Numbered from the stretch's first letter, positions 31,343-41,158 are shown. The stretch: DNA of 43,823 nucleotides from an uncultured Alphaproteobacteria bacterium (GCA_949297415.1 CASFSV010000048.1:1-43823); one strand, 5' to 3'. Made by a program: numbers and translations. The notes: generated by a model not told the origin, from the letters alone.

Positions 31343-32365
31343 TTAAGCTACTTTAAGCATTGTATCTGGTGAAGCGATTGTTCTGGATAAGCCCAATACA
31401 TCTTGTATTTTCCAGATGACACGAAGAGCATTCAAAGCATCTTCGCCACTAATTCTCGGTGTTGCTTCGCCTTTAACGCAGCTAATAAAGTGAGACAATT
31501 CTGCTTGTAATGGTTGATTTGTCGGAATAAACAACTGTTCAACACTACCTTTTAAGCCGTAATTCATCCATTCTGGAATATTTTCTTGATTTACATACGG
31601 CATACGTCCTTGTGAGTGAACGTTAATGCTTTGATTGATAAAGTCCATATCAATGTAGTTTGTATCTGTTGTTACAGTCAATGTACGAACTCTGGCTTGT
31701 GTTATACGGCTTGCTGTTATATTTGCAGTTGCGCCATTTTCAAATTCAAGCAATGCTGTAATGTAGTCTTTTCCGCTTTCATTTCCAGGTGTCCTTACTG
31801 CAGAAGCCTGTACATTTACTACAGGGGACTTCACTAAGGATTGAATTACTTCAACATCGTGAATCATCAAATCCATCGCTACGTCCACATCTGTAATTCT
31901 ACCGCTGGCTGCTGACATTCTTTGTGCTGTCAAAGAACGAATTTTGCTGGTATCAGATAAAATCTTACCCATTTGTTCTACAGCCGGATTAAAGCGTTCA
32001 ATATGACCTACCAGTAATGTTACATTATTCTTTTTAGCTGCACTGATTAATCTTTGGCATTCTTCTTCTGTTGTAGCCAATGGTTTTTCCATCATGCAGT
32101 GAATACCTTGATTTAAGAAAAATTCTCCAACTTCGCAGTGTGCAACAGATGTTGTTACAACACTTACCGCATCTACATTTTTTGCAACTTCTTGCAACGA
32201 TGAGAATGCTTTAACTCCGAACATTTCTGCAGCTTTTTTCGCGCTTTCTGGGAAAATATCATATACACCAACTAATTCAACTCCCGGCAATGTCTTATAT
32301 GTTTTTAGATGGTTTCTGCCCATCATTCCTGCGCCGATTACTGCAACTTTAATTAAATTAGACAT
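31343..32365 (-). CDS. Gfo/Idh/MocA-family NAD(P)-dependent oxidoreductase
   Basis: The 340-residue protein has an N-terminal Rossmann fold (VAVIGAGMMGRNHLKTY, with Gly-x-Gly-x-x-Gly), the family motif MMEKPLATTEEE with the conserved Lys, and the second-domain segment DLMIHDVEVIQSLV with the His of the active site. This family oxidises or reduces sugars and sugar nucleotides. UDP-GlcNAc 3-dehydrogenase (GnnA) of lipid A or O-antigen synthesis is one possibility, but the substrate cannot be read from sequence. It is in the position between prfA and truA where other alphaproteobacteria often have prmC. Confidence 0.85.
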   Translation of the reverse strand: MSNLIKVAVIGAGMMGRNHLKTYKTLPGVELVGVYDIFPESAKKAAEMFGVKAFSSLQEVAKNVDAVSVVTTSVAHCEVGEFFLNQGIHCMMEKPLATTEEECQRLISAAKKNNVTLLVGHIERFNPAVEQMGKILSDTSKIRSLTAQRMSAASGRITDVDVAMDLMIHDVEVIQSLVKSPVVNVQASAVRTPGNESGKDYITALLEFENGATANITASRITQARVRTLTVTTDTNYIDMDFINQSINVHSQGRMPYVNQENIPEWMNYGLKGSVEQLFIPTNQPLQAELSHFISCVKGEATPRISGEDALNALRVIWKIQDVLGLSRTIASPDTMLKVA

Positions 32366-32456
32366 ATTAAACCTCTTTTAAAGTTCCTTTTGAGGTTTAT
32401 ATAACATCATTTATTTTAAAATGCTTCTAAAAATATGTTACAAATTGTTACAATAT

Positions 32457-33530
32457 CTAATCAATCTCTGCAAGTCTTTGGGCTTGATCTTCTGTAATTA
32501 AAGCATCAATTATTTCATCAAGAGCTTCACCGGATACAACATCATCCAATTTATACAAAGTTAAATTAATGCGATGGTCTGTTACTCTCCCTTGAGGATA
32601 GTTATAGGTGCGAATTCGCTCGCTTCTGTCGCCACTTCCTACTTGTAATTTACGCTTTTCTGAATAGGTCGCATCAATATTTGCTTTTTGTGTATCATAT
32701 AATTTAGCGCGCAAGTGATTCATTGCTTTTTCTTTATTCTTATATTGAGAACGATCATCTTGGCATTGTACAACTATTCCTGTCGGAATATGAGTAATTC
32801 TCACAGCTGACTCTGTTCTGTTTACATGTTGCCCACCAGCACCAGACGCTCTGTATACATCAATTTTTAAATCCGCCGGATTTATATACATATCAACTTC
32901 CTCAATCTCAGGCAATACAGCAACGGTTGCCGCTGAGGTATGAACTCGTCCTTGAGATTCAGTTACCGGAACACGTTGCACTCTATGCGCTCCGGATTCA
33001 AATTTTAGCTTTGCAAACACATCCTTACCGGTGATTTTGGCTGATGCTTCTTTGTAACCACCTAATCCATTTTCATTTGCATCTAAAATCTCAAATTTCC
33101 ATCCCTGCTTTTGAGAATAGCGTTGATACATTTCAAACAGTACCGCTGCAAACAACGCTGCTTCATCGCCTCCTGTTCCGGCTCTTACTTCAAGAATAGC
33201 ATTCTTTTCATCATCTTCTTCCTTTGGCAATAAGAGTATTTTTATTTCTTTTTCCAATTCAGGAAGTTTTTCTTTCAGTTCGTAATACTCCATTTCCGCC
33301 AAGTCTCGCATTTCTTTATCGAGATTAGAGTCTTCCATTAATTCTTTTGCTTCATTAAAGCTTTTTTCTTGTGTTTGATAGTTATGAATTGCATTTACGA
33401 CAGGCTCTAATACCGATATTTCTTTATTCAATTTTACAAGTTCTTCTGCATTGATATTTGGAGATGAAACCAATGCTTGAACTTCTTCATAACGATTTAC
33501 AACACCTGCCAGCTTTTCTTGAAAATTCAT
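32457..33530 (-). CDS. prfA: Peptide chain release factor 1
   Basis: The 357-residue RF1 terminates translation at UAA and UAG. The GGQ motif is in [17 protein letters not shown] (about 227-243), and the release-factor codon-recognition segment is [17 protein letters not shown]. Length is typical. The ATG at 33530 follows aagga by 7 bases; a TTG one codon earlier is less likely. It lies downstream of ptsP and the RodZ-like gene, in a probable operon on the minus strand. Confidence 0.96.
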   Translation of the reverse strand: MNFQEKLAGVVNRYEEVQALVSSPNINAEELVKLNKEISVLEPVVNAIHNYQTQEKSFNEAKELMEDSNLDKEMRDLAEMEYYELKEKLPELEKEIKILLLPKEEDDEKNAILEVRAGTGGDEAALFAAVLFEMYQRYSQKQGWKFEILDANENGLGGYKEASAKITGKDVFAKLKFESGAHRVQRVPVTESQGRVHTSAATVAVLPEIEEVDMYINPADLKIDVYRASGAGGQHVNRTESAVRITHIPTGIVVQCQDDRSQYKNKEKAMNHLRAKLYDTQKANIDATYSEKRKLQVGSGDRSERIRTYNYPQGRVTDHRINLTLYKLDDVVSGEALDEIIDALITEDQAQRLAEID

Positions 33531-33560
33531 CAATTTTTCCTTATTTTATGTTATTTATTT

Positions 33561-34415
33561 TTAATCTAAAGAATCCAATGGTATATTCATTTTTCTTTTC
33601 TTAACCAAAATATTCTTTTCTGTGCCTTTGACATAAATCTTTACATTTTCAGGTCTTCCTACTGATAAAAACAAATTTCCAATATAGTCAATCTCTTTTT
33701 TATCTCCTTCGTGATAAACACCTTGGAAATATACTTTTTTCTTATCTTTTAATTCCACCCAACTTTCTCCGATAAATTCTACAACTACTTTATTATTCTC
33801 AGCCTTTTCTTCTACAGCAATAGGTTCTTCTGGAATCGGAGTTTGTTCAACAGTTTTAGTGATTCCTGTTTCTTTTATTTCAGCCTCAGGCTCTGTTTCC
33901 ACTCTGGTTTCTACAATTTCTGGAGCACTATCACTCGTAATTGTGACTTCTTCAGCTATATTTTCTTCAATATTAGTATTTTTTTCTTCAACGTTTTGTG
34001 TTGGTAATGTCGAAGTTGAAGTCATATTTGCATAAAATGACCATGCTGCATAAATTGCTAATAAGGAAACTATTCCAACAATTATATGCTTGCCACTGAT
34101 CTTATTTACTTCTGCTTTTTCTATTTTTTCCTCTTCATTATTTTGCTCTTCCATTTGAGAAGCATTTTTATATAATTTTACTGCACGTTCTGGATTTAAT
34201 CCTAAATAACGAGCATAAGTTCTTACATATCCCACGCCATACGGAATCGGCGGAAGAGTTTCATAATCGCCTTCTTCCAATGCCGTCAGATATATTTTTC
34301 TGATACAAAGTTCGCTGGAAATTTCTTCCATGCTCTTTTTACTTTTTAATCGGCTACTCTTTAAAATCGTACCGATATCATCTATGTCTATATCTAATTC
34401 TTCTGTATTCTCCAT
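33561..34415 (-). CDS. RodZ-like HTH membrane protein with DUF4115 domain
   Basis: The 284-residue protein has a cytoplasmic N-terminal helix-turn-helix domain (about 12-85; LKSSRLKSKKSMEEISSELCIRK, then YLTALEEGDYETLP and YVRTYARYLGL), a membrane helix (IIVGIVSLLAIYAAWSFYA, about 109-127), a disordered periplasmic linker rich in Glu and Thr, and a C-terminal beta domain (VEFIGESWVELKDKKKVYFQ). This is the layout of RodZ, which couples MreB to the cell-wall elongasome. mreB is not in the window. It lies between ptsP and prfA. Confidence 0.87.
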   Translation of the reverse strand: MENTEELDIDIDDIGTILKSSRLKSKKSMEEISSELCIRKIYLTALEEGDYETLPPIPYGVGYVRTYARYLGLNPERAVKLYKNASQMEEQNNEEEKIEKAEVNKISGKHIIVGIVSLLAIYAAWSFYANMTSTSTLPTQNVEEKNTNIEENIAEEVTITSDSAPEIVETRVETEPEAEIKETGITKTVEQTPIPEEPIAVEEKAENNKVVVEFIGESWVELKDKKKVYFQGVYHEGDKKEIDYIGNLFLSVGRPENVKIYVKGTEKNILVKKRKMNIPLDSLD

Positions 34416-34464
34416 AGCTTTCTCTTCCTTAAATTATTCCATTGCACGTATTAAAACATACTTT

Positions 34465-36669
34465 TTAATATATTTCAATAGTGTGATCCGCCGCATAGGA
34501 TTTTAATTGCGGTCGTAATGTTTTGCGTGATGATGACAAAATATTATTCAAATAATCTCCTATTCCCTGTGCTGATAAAGAACGTATCATTGCTTTTACT
34601 TTTCCATATGATGCACTTGATACCGATAGATTTCTGAAGCCTAAACCTATTAGTGCCATTGCATCTATTGGTGAACTGGCCATTTCTCCACAGACTGAGC
34701 ATGGAACTCCAGCATTATTGGCTTCTTTTATAATTTTTTTCATCAAATTTAAAAATGGTGCTGACAAAACATCATACCGTCCATTTAATCTTGGATTTCC
34801 TCTATCACTGGCAAAGAAAAACTGGAATAAATCATTTGTTCCTACAGAAATGAAATCGCAATATTTAAGTATTTCTCTTAGCTGAAATACAACAGAGGGT
34901 ACTTCTATCATCATTCCTAAATTTATCTTTGTCGGTAATTCATATCCTTCTTTTTTTTCTCGTTCATAAGCAAACATAAATGTTTCTTTTGCTTCCAAAA
35001 ATTCATCTAAATTTGATATCATTGGAAACATTACGTTTAATTCCTTGCCAGATGCAGCTCTTATAAAAGCACGCATTTGTTTACGCAGAATAGCTCTTCT
35101 GTCTAACGTTATACGGATAGAACGCCATCCAATGGCTGGATTATCTTCTGTGATACTGTTCCAATAAGGCAATAACTTATCTGAACCAACATCCAAACTT
35201 CTGAAAATAATTTTTTTACCATCTGCTGCTTGATATAGTTTTTTGTAGCATTCTACTTGTTTTTCTATGTCCGGCATTTGATTTGATGACATAAACAATA
35301 TTTCTGTACGATACAGTCCGACTCCATCGCAATTCGTACTTTTTATATAGTCAAAATCAAAGTCCATTCCTATATTTAAATATAGATTTACCCTTTCCCC
35401 ATCTTTGGTACGACTCTTATAATTGCGAAGCTTTTGTATTTGTTTATATTGTTGGCGCTTTTCTTCCATTTTTGCTGTTATTTTTTCAACAACCGATTTT
35501 GATGGATTTACATAAACAGCGCCCTCTGCTCCATCTACCGCAATTATCGAGCCATCTTTGATATCTTTAAATAACCCCTCAATTCCAGATATTACAGGAA
35601 CATTCAATGCTTTTGCTACAATTGCCACATGCATTGTTGGTGTACATTCTTCTATTATCAAGCCTCTGATTTTTTTGTAATCATAATCCATTAAATCCGC
35701 TGGCCCCATTGAGGTTGCTACAATAATGATATCGGTGTAATCATTATTCATTCCTGAATTACAGTCCTCGCCACTTAAGTACAAGCGCAGCCTATCTGCA
35801 ATATCGCGTAAGTCATGTAATCTTTCTTTTAAATAATCATCAGCAGCTCCAGATAATCTGTTCCACATTTCCGTATAAGCCTGCTCAACTGCTGCTTCTG
35901 CTGTTAATCCAAGATTGATATGATTTATAATCCGATTGTACCAACCTTTATCGTTTGCTATCATTCGATAAGCATCCAGAATCTCAAGGTGTTCCCCTTT
36001 CTGCATCCCTTCTTGATTTATTTTAGCATTCAAATCTTCATTCATTTTCTGACGTGCGGACTCCAAATTTTGCAATTCTTTATCCTTATCTTTTGCAAAA
36101 ATTTGTGTAACAGCTTTTCTACGTCTATGAACAACAACATTGCCCAATCCGTAGCCTGAATTTATTATCGTTCCCTTTAATCTATCTTTCGCAACAATAC
36201 CGCGGCTTTTTATGTACTTTCTGATGTATTGCGACAATTCTTCAGAGGATAAGAATTCACTTAGAAACATACAAATTGTTTCTAAGGTTTCTGCTTCAAT
36301 TTCATCATAATCATGGGGTAAGGGATACGATACCAACAAAACACCGACTGGTTTATTCCAGCGTCTTAGAGGACTGGCAACTTTGAATGCTTCTTTGGTC
36401 TTCACAAAAGAAGTGCGATTATCTGAACCAGCTTTTCCAACAACTCCCTCGCCTATTCTTTCTGCCTTCTTCTCTTCTCCGATAGGATACCCTATTATAT
36501 GCTCTAAAGTTACATCATCTGCTTTTACATAAATATCTGCAGATAATGCCGTACTTTCTTCTGCAATTATCTTGATAACTTGATTTAGTTTGTCGGCACT
36601 ATCTTCTTGACCTAATTCATGGTGTATCCTTTTTATCACCTCTAGTGCAAAATTTTTAGTTTCCGACAT
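34465..36669 (-). CDS. ptsP: Phosphoenolpyruvate-protein phosphotransferase PtsP (EI-Ntr)
   Basis: The 734-residue protein begins the nitrogen phosphotransferase relay. Residues 1-155 form a GAF-like sensor domain. The EI N-terminal part includes IIEECTPTMHVAIVAKALNV with the phospho-acceptor His (about 345). The PEP-binding barrel shows GLYRTEILFMS, FRSLDVGSDK, NPAIGWRSIRI, and SVGTNDLFQF, ending with CSVCGEMA containing the catalytic Cys. Length fits PtsP (about 750). It is followed by the RodZ-like gene and prfA; ptsP near prfA is common in alphaproteobacteria. HPr and EIIA-Ntr genes are not seen. Confidence 0.95.
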   Translation of the reverse strand: MSETKNFALEVIKRIHHELGQEDSADKLNQVIKIIAEESTALSADIYVKADDVTLEHIIGYPIGEEKKAERIGEGVVGKAGSDNRTSFVKTKEAFKVASPLRRWNKPVGVLLVSYPLPHDYDEIEAETLETICMFLSEFLSSEELSQYIRKYIKSRGIVAKDRLKGTIINSGYGLGNVVVHRRRKAVTQIFAKDKDKELQNLESARQKMNEDLNAKINQEGMQKGEHLEILDAYRMIANDKGWYNRIINHINLGLTAEAAVEQAYTEMWNRLSGAADDYLKERLHDLRDIADRLRLYLSGEDCNSGMNNDYTDIIIVATSMGPADLMDYDYKKIRGLIIEECTPTMHVAIVAKALNVPVISGIEGLFKDIKDGSIIAVDGAEGAVYVNPSKSVVEKITAKMEEKRQQYKQIQKLRNYKSRTKDGERVNLYLNIGMDFDFDYIKSTNCDGVGLYRTEILFMSSNQMPDIEKQVECYKKLYQAADGKKIIFRSLDVGSDKLLPYWNSITEDNPAIGWRSIRITLDRRAILRKQMRAFIRAASGKELNVMFPMISNLDEFLEAKETFMFAYEREKKEGYELPTKINLGMMIEVPSVVFQLREILKYCDFISVGTNDLFQFFFASDRGNPRLNGRYDVLSAPFLNLMKKIIKEANNAGVPCSVCGEMASSPIDAMALIGLGFRNLSVSSASYGKVKAMIRSLSAQGIGDYLNNILSSSRKTLRPQLKSYAADHTIEIY

Positions 36670-36764
36670 CTTTCCCTCTCTCTAAATTTCTTACTTGTTT
36701 TTTTCTTTATACATCCTATTATTCTTTTATTCCAGACTATTTTTTTAGAAAAGGATAAAATATT

Positions 36765-37133
36765 ATGACGACTAATTACAAAAAAGGAGATCACGATACT
36801 CGCCCTTGGGGTACTTGGGAAGTTCTTGATGCTGGAGAACATTTCTGTGTAAAAAAAATTGCAGTTAATCCTAATGCTATTCTTTCATTGCAACTTCATA
36901 ATTTCAGAGCAGAACATTGGATTATTGTTGAGGGTGACGCTATGATTGTTTTGGGTGATGACACATTGTATCGACATCAAAATGACTCCGTTTATATTCC
37001 TGAAAAAACAAAGCATCGCATTAAAAATACATCTTCTTCTCGGCCGCTTATTTTTATTGAAATTCAAACAGGTTCAGCTTTGGATGAAAATGATATTGTC
37101 CGCTTTGAAGACTCTTATGGCAGAGTTCTGTAA
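36765..37133 (+). CDS. Cupin phosphomannose-isomerase-like protein (single domain)
   Basis: The 122-residue protein is a stand-alone cupin similar to the C-terminal isomerase domain of type II ManC/AlgA: RPWGTWEVLDAGEHFCVKKI, then LSLQLHNFRAEHWIIVEGDA with the metal-binding histidines and Glu, and VYIPEKTKHRIKN. It may interconvert mannose and fructose 6-phosphates or act on other sugar phosphates; the GDP-mannose pyrophosphorylase half is absent. The ATG at 36765 is preceded by aaaagga. It is divergent from ptsP and separated from apaG by a leader region. Confidence 0.85.
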   Translation: MTTNYKKGDHDTRPWGTWEVLDAGEHFCVKKIAVNPNAILSLQLHNFRAEHWIIVEGDAMIVLGDDTLYRHQNDSVYIPEKTKHRIKNTSSSRPLIFIEIQTGSALDENDIVRFEDSYGRVL

Positions 37134-37163
37134 TCTCTGTTGAAAAAACATAGATTCATTTTT

Positions 37164-37222
37164 ACAGTTCCCTCAAAGTCGTCTATTAGTATTTGTATTA
37201 GATAACTGTGAGGGATTTTTTT
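37164..37222 (+). promoter_or_regulatory. Interleaved inverted repeats before apaG
   Basis: acagtt (37164-37169) pairs with aactgt (37204-37209), and the next bases ccctca (37170-37175) pair with tgaggg (37209-37214), which is the apaG ribosome site. A T7 run follows. The stem could terminate the cupin transcript or hide the ribosome site of apaG. The crossing order suggests either pseudoknot or competing hairpins. Confidence 0.4.
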
Positions 37223-37627
37223 ATGTATTCAACTCAAGACTATGAAACGGCTCAACAAGGTGGAATCGTCATTTCCGCTTATAATGAGCTTTTGCAGGAA
37301 AAAGTCGCTGGCGACGAATTTTGCTGGGGATTTTATCTGCGTATTGAGAATAATTCACATAGTAAAATTAGTTTGTTGGGGCGTGATATATCAATCACAG
37401 ATATTAGAGGTCGTTCTGTCTCTCTTAGAACAGAAGGTTTTGATGGCCAGTTACCTGAGTTAGAACCTGGTGAAGTGTTTGAATTTGAGGATTATGCAAC
37501 TTCAAAGTTTAGTGCAGTTCTTTGCGGTAGTTGTCAAATCGCTGATAGCTCGCATAAAATTATGGATGTAGAAATCCCTGTTCTTAGTTTGATTGCTAAC
37601 GATAATCAGCAGCGAATCCTTAATTAA
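37223..37627 (+). CDS. apaG: ApaG family protein
   Basis: The 134-residue beta-sandwich protein has the ApaG pattern: FCWGFYLRIENNSHSKISLLGRD, then ITDIRGRSVSLRTEGFDGQLPELEPGEVFEFEDY, and MDVEIPVLSL near the end. The family has been tied to cobalt/magnesium efflux in enterobacteria, and a role in bacteria generally is unclear. The start at 37223 is used because gtgaggg lies 8 bases upstream; the GTG at 37208 is itself part of that site. It converges with a lipoprotein gene across a terminator. Confidence 0.9.
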   Translation: MYSTQDYETAQQGGIVISAYNELLQEKVAGDEFCWGFYLRIENNSHSKISLLGRDISITDIRGRSVSLRTEGFDGQLPELEPGEVFEFEDYATSKFSAVLCGSCQIADSSHKIMDVEIPVLSLIANDNQQRILN

Positions 37628-37632
37628 ATTAA

Positions 37633-37655
37633 ATCCCCCTTGCAGGGGGGGATTG
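37633..37655. terminator. Bidirectional terminator between apaG and the lipoprotein gene
   Basis: aatccccc (37633-37640) pairs with gggggatt (37648-37655) around the loop ttgcagg. It lies 6 bases after the apaG stop and 2 bases from the stop of the converging lipoprotein gene. The flanking T tract is weak. Confidence 0.75.
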
Positions 37656-37656
37656 T

Positions 37657-38274
37657 TTAGTCTTGGTATTCTTTAATTGAATAATTGTTTTTGACATACA
37701 TATTTAAGTATTCGTTTATATTTTTTTCCATACGTTGATTGAACTCATCAAATAGCTTATAAACCATATCATTCCAATATTTCTCTTTATCTGCTATCTT
37801 TGTATCTACAGGTATCCTTAATTCACGCCATGCGTTAATCGTTGTTTCTGCCGCAGACATATTCGACTTATCTGTTATCTTCAATACAACTGACAAATTT
37901 GCTCGATATTTTAATCTATCTTTTTGCAACAATTCTTCTGATTTTTCTATTTCTTCAGTTACCGATGCATCTTTAATAATAAACTCCGCTATACGATTTG
38001 ATGAGAATCCATCAGCTTTCAATCTATCTTCAGCCCACAACTTTGCTGATTTTTCTATTGATACCGGAAATAAATGCTCTACGTTTGGGCGAGTAAAAGA
38101 AGGTATAAATTCTGATATTACCTCGACTTTCTCTACGTCCAATTCAATTGGGGCCATTGTTTGAAATCTCGGCTCACTATATCTCAAAGGAACAGCATCA
38201 ATGTCACTTGTTGTTGAACAGGCAAACATAAATAAACTGCTAAACACTAATACAATATTTTTTAACTTATTCAT
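37657..38274 (-). CDS. Conserved-type lipoprotein of unknown function
   Basis: The 205-residue protein starts with a lipoprotein signal (LVFSSLFMFACSTTSD; lipidation Cys19). The mature part is mixed alpha/beta, with SIEKSAKLWAEDRLKADGFS and a C-terminal helical segment with a possible coiled coil (FDEFNQRMEKNINEYLNMYV). I do not recognise a named family, though unnamed lipoproteins next to hslO are familiar in alphaproteobacteria. It should sit in the periplasm on the inner or outer membrane. It is 81 bases downstream of hslO on the same strand. Confidence 0.82.
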   Translation of the reverse strand: MNKLKNIVLVFSSLFMFACSTTSDIDAVPLRYSEPRFQTMAPIELDVEKVEVISEFIPSFTRPNVEHLFPVSIEKSAKLWAEDRLKADGFSSNRIAEFIIKDASVTEEIEKSEELLQKDRLKYRANLSVVLKITDKSNMSAAETTINAWRELRIPVDTKIADKEKYWNDMVYKLFDEFNQRMEKNINEYLNMYVKNNYSIKEYQD

Positions 38275-38355
38275 AGACTTATTCCATTTCTATTTCACTT
38301 TAGGCCTTCTTTTATATTTGGACTTTAGTGCATAATGTTTAATACTTATTTAATA

Positions 38356-39279
38356 CTAGTTAAGTTTTTCCATTATCTCTGGAATCGTAAATTCATAAAC
38401 CTCTGAACAGAAACCACATTTTGCAGTTATTTTTGAATTTTCATCAAGCATTGTGGCCAACTCATTTTCGGAAAATCCTCTCAGCGTTTTTAATAATTTT
38501 TCTCTACTGCAACGACATTTAAACTCATAATGATTATCTTTAGTTAGAACAAGATTATTGCTATGATATAAACGGTGCAAAATTTCTTGCAAACTCAGAT
38601 TTTCATCAAATAACTCTTCTTGGGTTAATGAATTCATCAAAATTTCTGCTTCATTGCGAAGTTCGGGTATTTCTGCCATATCAATATTTTTTCCACCTAA
38701 TTCCGGTATCTTTTGTAATATGATTCCTCCGGCTTTCCATGCTCCTTCTTCCGTTTCAGGAATATCTATATATAATTTCAGCATCGTTTCTATTTGTTCG
38801 GATTGCTTGAAATATCTTAGCGCACATTCTTCTAGTGTTTTTCCTTGCAAATCTACAACGCCTTGGTGATAATTGTTTTTACCGTCATCTATAGTAAATG
38901 CTAATGTACCTTCGCCCAACAGATGTGGCGTGGCTTCTATTTCTCCCTCATTTTTGCGTAGAGCAAAGGCTTTTTCTAATCTTTCTTTATCATAATTTGC
39001 ACAAGAACGCAACTTTCCGTCCGAAGTCACATCAACAACAATCGTTGAAACAGGACCGTTTCCTTGAAGTTGCAAAGTAAACAGACCTTCAAACTTTAGG
39101 GCATTAGCTAAAAGAACTGCTAATGCAGTTGTTTCACTCAATGCGGCTGATACATTTTTCATATAACCGTGTTTTTCTATTATTGTTTTTAATACATTTT
39201 CCAGACGGCATATACGACCGACAAATAGCCCATTATCAATTAAGAAAGATGCACATTCATCAAAACTTTTGTTAGACAA
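38356..39279 (-). CDS. hslO: Redox-regulated chaperone Hsp33
   Basis: The 307-residue holdase chaperone is activated by oxidation. The C-terminal zinc centre is KCRCSREKL and AKCGFCSEV, the Cys-x-Cys and Cys-x-x-Cys of the family, about 30 residues apart. The N-terminal domain shows QLQGNGPVSTIVVDV. Length is typical. The start codon is TTG at 39279: taggag lies 8 bases upstream and no nearer ATG exists until residue 40. It probably begins an operon that continues into the lipoprotein gene. Confidence 0.94.
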   Translation of the reverse strand: MSNKSFDECASFLIDNGLFVGRICRLENVLKTIIEKHGYMKNVSAALSETTALAVLLANALKFEGLFTLQLQGNGPVSTIVVDVTSDGKLRSCANYDKERLEKAFALRKNEGEIEATPHLLGEGTLAFTIDDGKNNYHQGVVDLQGKTLEECALRYFKQSEQIETMLKLYIDIPETEEGAWKAGGIILQKIPELGGKNIDMAEIPELRNEAEILMNSLTQEELFDENLSLQEILHRLYHSNNLVLTKDNHYEFKCRCSREKLLKTLRGFSENELATMLDENSKITAKCGFCSEVYEFTIPEIMEKLN

Positions 39280-39349
39280 TTTTTTATCTCCTATTATATA
39301 AAGAAATATATTTAAGTTTGAAGTTAGTATATAAAAAGGTAATTTTCAA

Positions 39350-39886
39350 GTGTTTACAGAAAAAACGAAAAAATCGCAACCGAAAATACCAACAAAAGCT
39401 CGCCTACGTAATATTGCCCTCTATTATTTGGAGCGTTATGAAACTTCTGTTGAAAATCTGCGCTATGTTTTAAGAAAGCGTATTGATAAGTATGCTTTTG
39501 TAAATAAAGATTATTCCCCAGAACAAGCCTATCAATGGGTTGAGGAGATTATTGAGGAATGTATTTCTCATAATTTTGTCAGCGATGAACGCTTTACTGA
39601 ATTCAAAATCAACAGTTATCTTCGTGCTGGTAAATCTCGTCGTTATATTGAGCAAAAACTTAAAGCTAAGGGAATCGAAGAGAAAATCGTTAATCGTGCT
39701 TTTGATAATACCGAATACTCCGAATATGACACTGCTTTGAATTTTGCTCGGAAAAAGAAAATAGCTTGTTTTCGTTCTGATGATAATATACGCAAAGAAA
39801 TGCGGCAAAAAGATTTAGGTACTCTTGTTCGTGCAGGGTTTAGCTATGATGTTGCTTCAGAAATTTTAAATAAAGATTGCGAATAG
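39350..39886 (+). CDS. recX: RecA regulator RecX
   Basis: The 178-residue helical protein has the RecX tandem-repeat layout: ARLRNIALYYLERYETSVENLRYVL, then EEIIEECISHNFVSDERFTEF (the typical Asp-Glu-Arg-Phe), then SRRYIEQKLKAKGIEEKIV. RecX limits RecA filament growth. The start is GTG at 39350 with aaagg about 10 bases upstream. recA is not adjacent. It ends 7 bases from the converging epimerase gene, without a clear terminator. Confidence 0.9.
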   Translation: MFTEKTKKSQPKIPTKARLRNIALYYLERYETSVENLRYVLRKRIDKYAFVNKDYSPEQAYQWVEEIIEECISHNFVSDERFTEFKINSYLRAGKSRRYIEQKLKAKGIEEKIVNRAFDNTEYSEYDTALNFARKKKIACFRSDDNIRKEMRQKDLGTLVRAGFSYDVASEILNKDCE

Positions 39887-39893
39887 ATTTAAT

Positions 39894-40931
39894 TTACATC
39901 AGCCACTTTAAGATTTTTATCACGCCCATTTTTGCTACGGAATTATGTGCCGATACGTTTTTGCGATGCAGAATTTCATCTTTATTCTTATGATAAAATT
40001 CATAAGCTCGTAACAACATTTCTTCATTAGTCAACGTTGGTTCGAATCCTAATTTTTGTTTTACTTTCTTCGTGTCAAAAATAAAATTTGAGGCAATCAT
40101 CTTATATTGATATGGTCCCAATGGCGATATTCCAAGCCAGAAACAAATTTTCATCGCCCAAATCATCGGTAATTTCGGAAAATGGAACAATCGGGATTTT
40201 GAACCGGATTTTTTAATTACATATTCATAAACTTCATTGAAACTTTTAACATTATCGGCACCGATATTAAACACTTCCGAATAATTTGCATCTAATGCCA
40301 ATTCACAAGCTCTTGCCAAATCTTTCGCGTAAATAAATTGATAGCGATTTGTTCCATCACCAACCATCGGCAATTTTCTTCCTTCATCAATAAATTCAAA
40401 AAGTATCCCCAATAGTCCTAATCTCCCCTCATCCATTATTGTCGGGCTACGAAAGATGACACTATTTATTTTATCGGGTTGCGACAATAAGATTTTTTCA
40501 CCTTCCAATTTAGATTTCCCATATATCTCCACCGGGTTGGGCGTCTCTTCTTCGGTTACTTCCGTATCAAAATTCTTTGCCCACAAACAATTACTTGAGA
40601 TGAATACAATCTTTTTGACACCATAGCGAAGGGCAAAATCATAAACGTTTTGTGTTCCGTCTACATTAGCATGCCACAATTTTTTCAAATCTTTTTTTAC
40701 GTGTGCCAATAATGCCGCACAGTGAAATATTGCATCTATTTTATGAGTGGAGAAAATTTTTTCCATTAACTCCTTATCGTTAATGTCGCCTTGATATGCC
40801 GTAAAATTTTTATGCGTAAAGGCATCCGGTTCCAAGTCAATACTGACGCACTCGCTTCCTTTATCCAGCAAATATTGCTTTAGTATTGTTCCGAAAAATC
40901 CGGCGCCTCCGGTGATTAAATAGCACGGCAT
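39894..40931 (-). CDS. NAD-dependent sugar-nucleotide epimerase/dehydratase-like protein
   Basis: The 345-residue extended short-chain dehydrogenase has LITGGAGFFGTILKQYL (Gly-x-x-Gly-x-x-Gly), the NAD-binding Asp in CVSIDLEPD, IFHCAALLAH, the Ser in VFISSNCLW, and the active-site EIYGKSKLEGEKIL (Tyr-x-x-x-Lys). It most likely modifies a sugar nucleotide or a related lipid-linked substrate; the substrate is not readable. The start at 40931 is chosen for aaggag 7 bases upstream and the canonical N-terminus; the ATG at 40961 lacks both. It is a single gene on the minus strand. Confidence 0.88.
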   Translation of the reverse strand: MPCYLITGGAGFFGTILKQYLLDKGSECVSIDLEPDAFTHKNFTAYQGDINDKELMEKIFSTHKIDAIFHCAALLAHVKKDLKKLWHANVDGTQNVYDFALRYGVKKIVFISSNCLWAKNFDTEVTEEETPNPVEIYGKSKLEGEKILLSQPDKINSVIFRSPTIMDEGRLGLLGILFEFIDEGRKLPMVGDGTNRYQFIYAKDLARACELALDANYSEVFNIGADNVKSFNEVYEYVIKKSGSKSRLFHFPKLPMIWAMKICFWLGISPLGPYQYKMIASNFIFDTKKVKQKLGFEPTLTNEEMLLRAYEFYHKNKDEILHRKNVSAHNSVAKMGVIKILKWLM

Positions 40932-41107
40932 TATCTTTCTCCTTAATGTTTGATAAATCATAAGCGTAAAATAGTAAAATATTTGCTAATGTTCTGACGC
41001 ACCTATTTAAATAAAAACTACTGTATCTTTATGATTAACAACGGTGCTTTTGCCGGAATTATTTATAATCCTCTGAAAAAATAATTTGGGGCGGAAGTTA
41101 TATAAAA

Positions 41108-41140
41108 TAAAGGCACCAAGCTCTTTACTCGGTGCCTTTA
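41108..41140 (-). terminator. Terminator of the outer-membrane protein gene
   Basis: A 10-bp stem (taaaggcacc 41108-41117 with ggtgccttta 41131-41140) lies 19 bases beyond the stop; on the minus strand it is followed by an A/T-rich TTTATTTTATA. Confidence 0.8.
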
Positions 41141-41158
41141 TTCTTGTGTAAAGAAAGG

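Noticed and set aside
41030..41083. 17-codon reading frame MINNGAFAGIIYNPLKK in the gap upstream of the epimerase gene
   Set aside because: No ribosome site, no partner, and length is within chance expectation.
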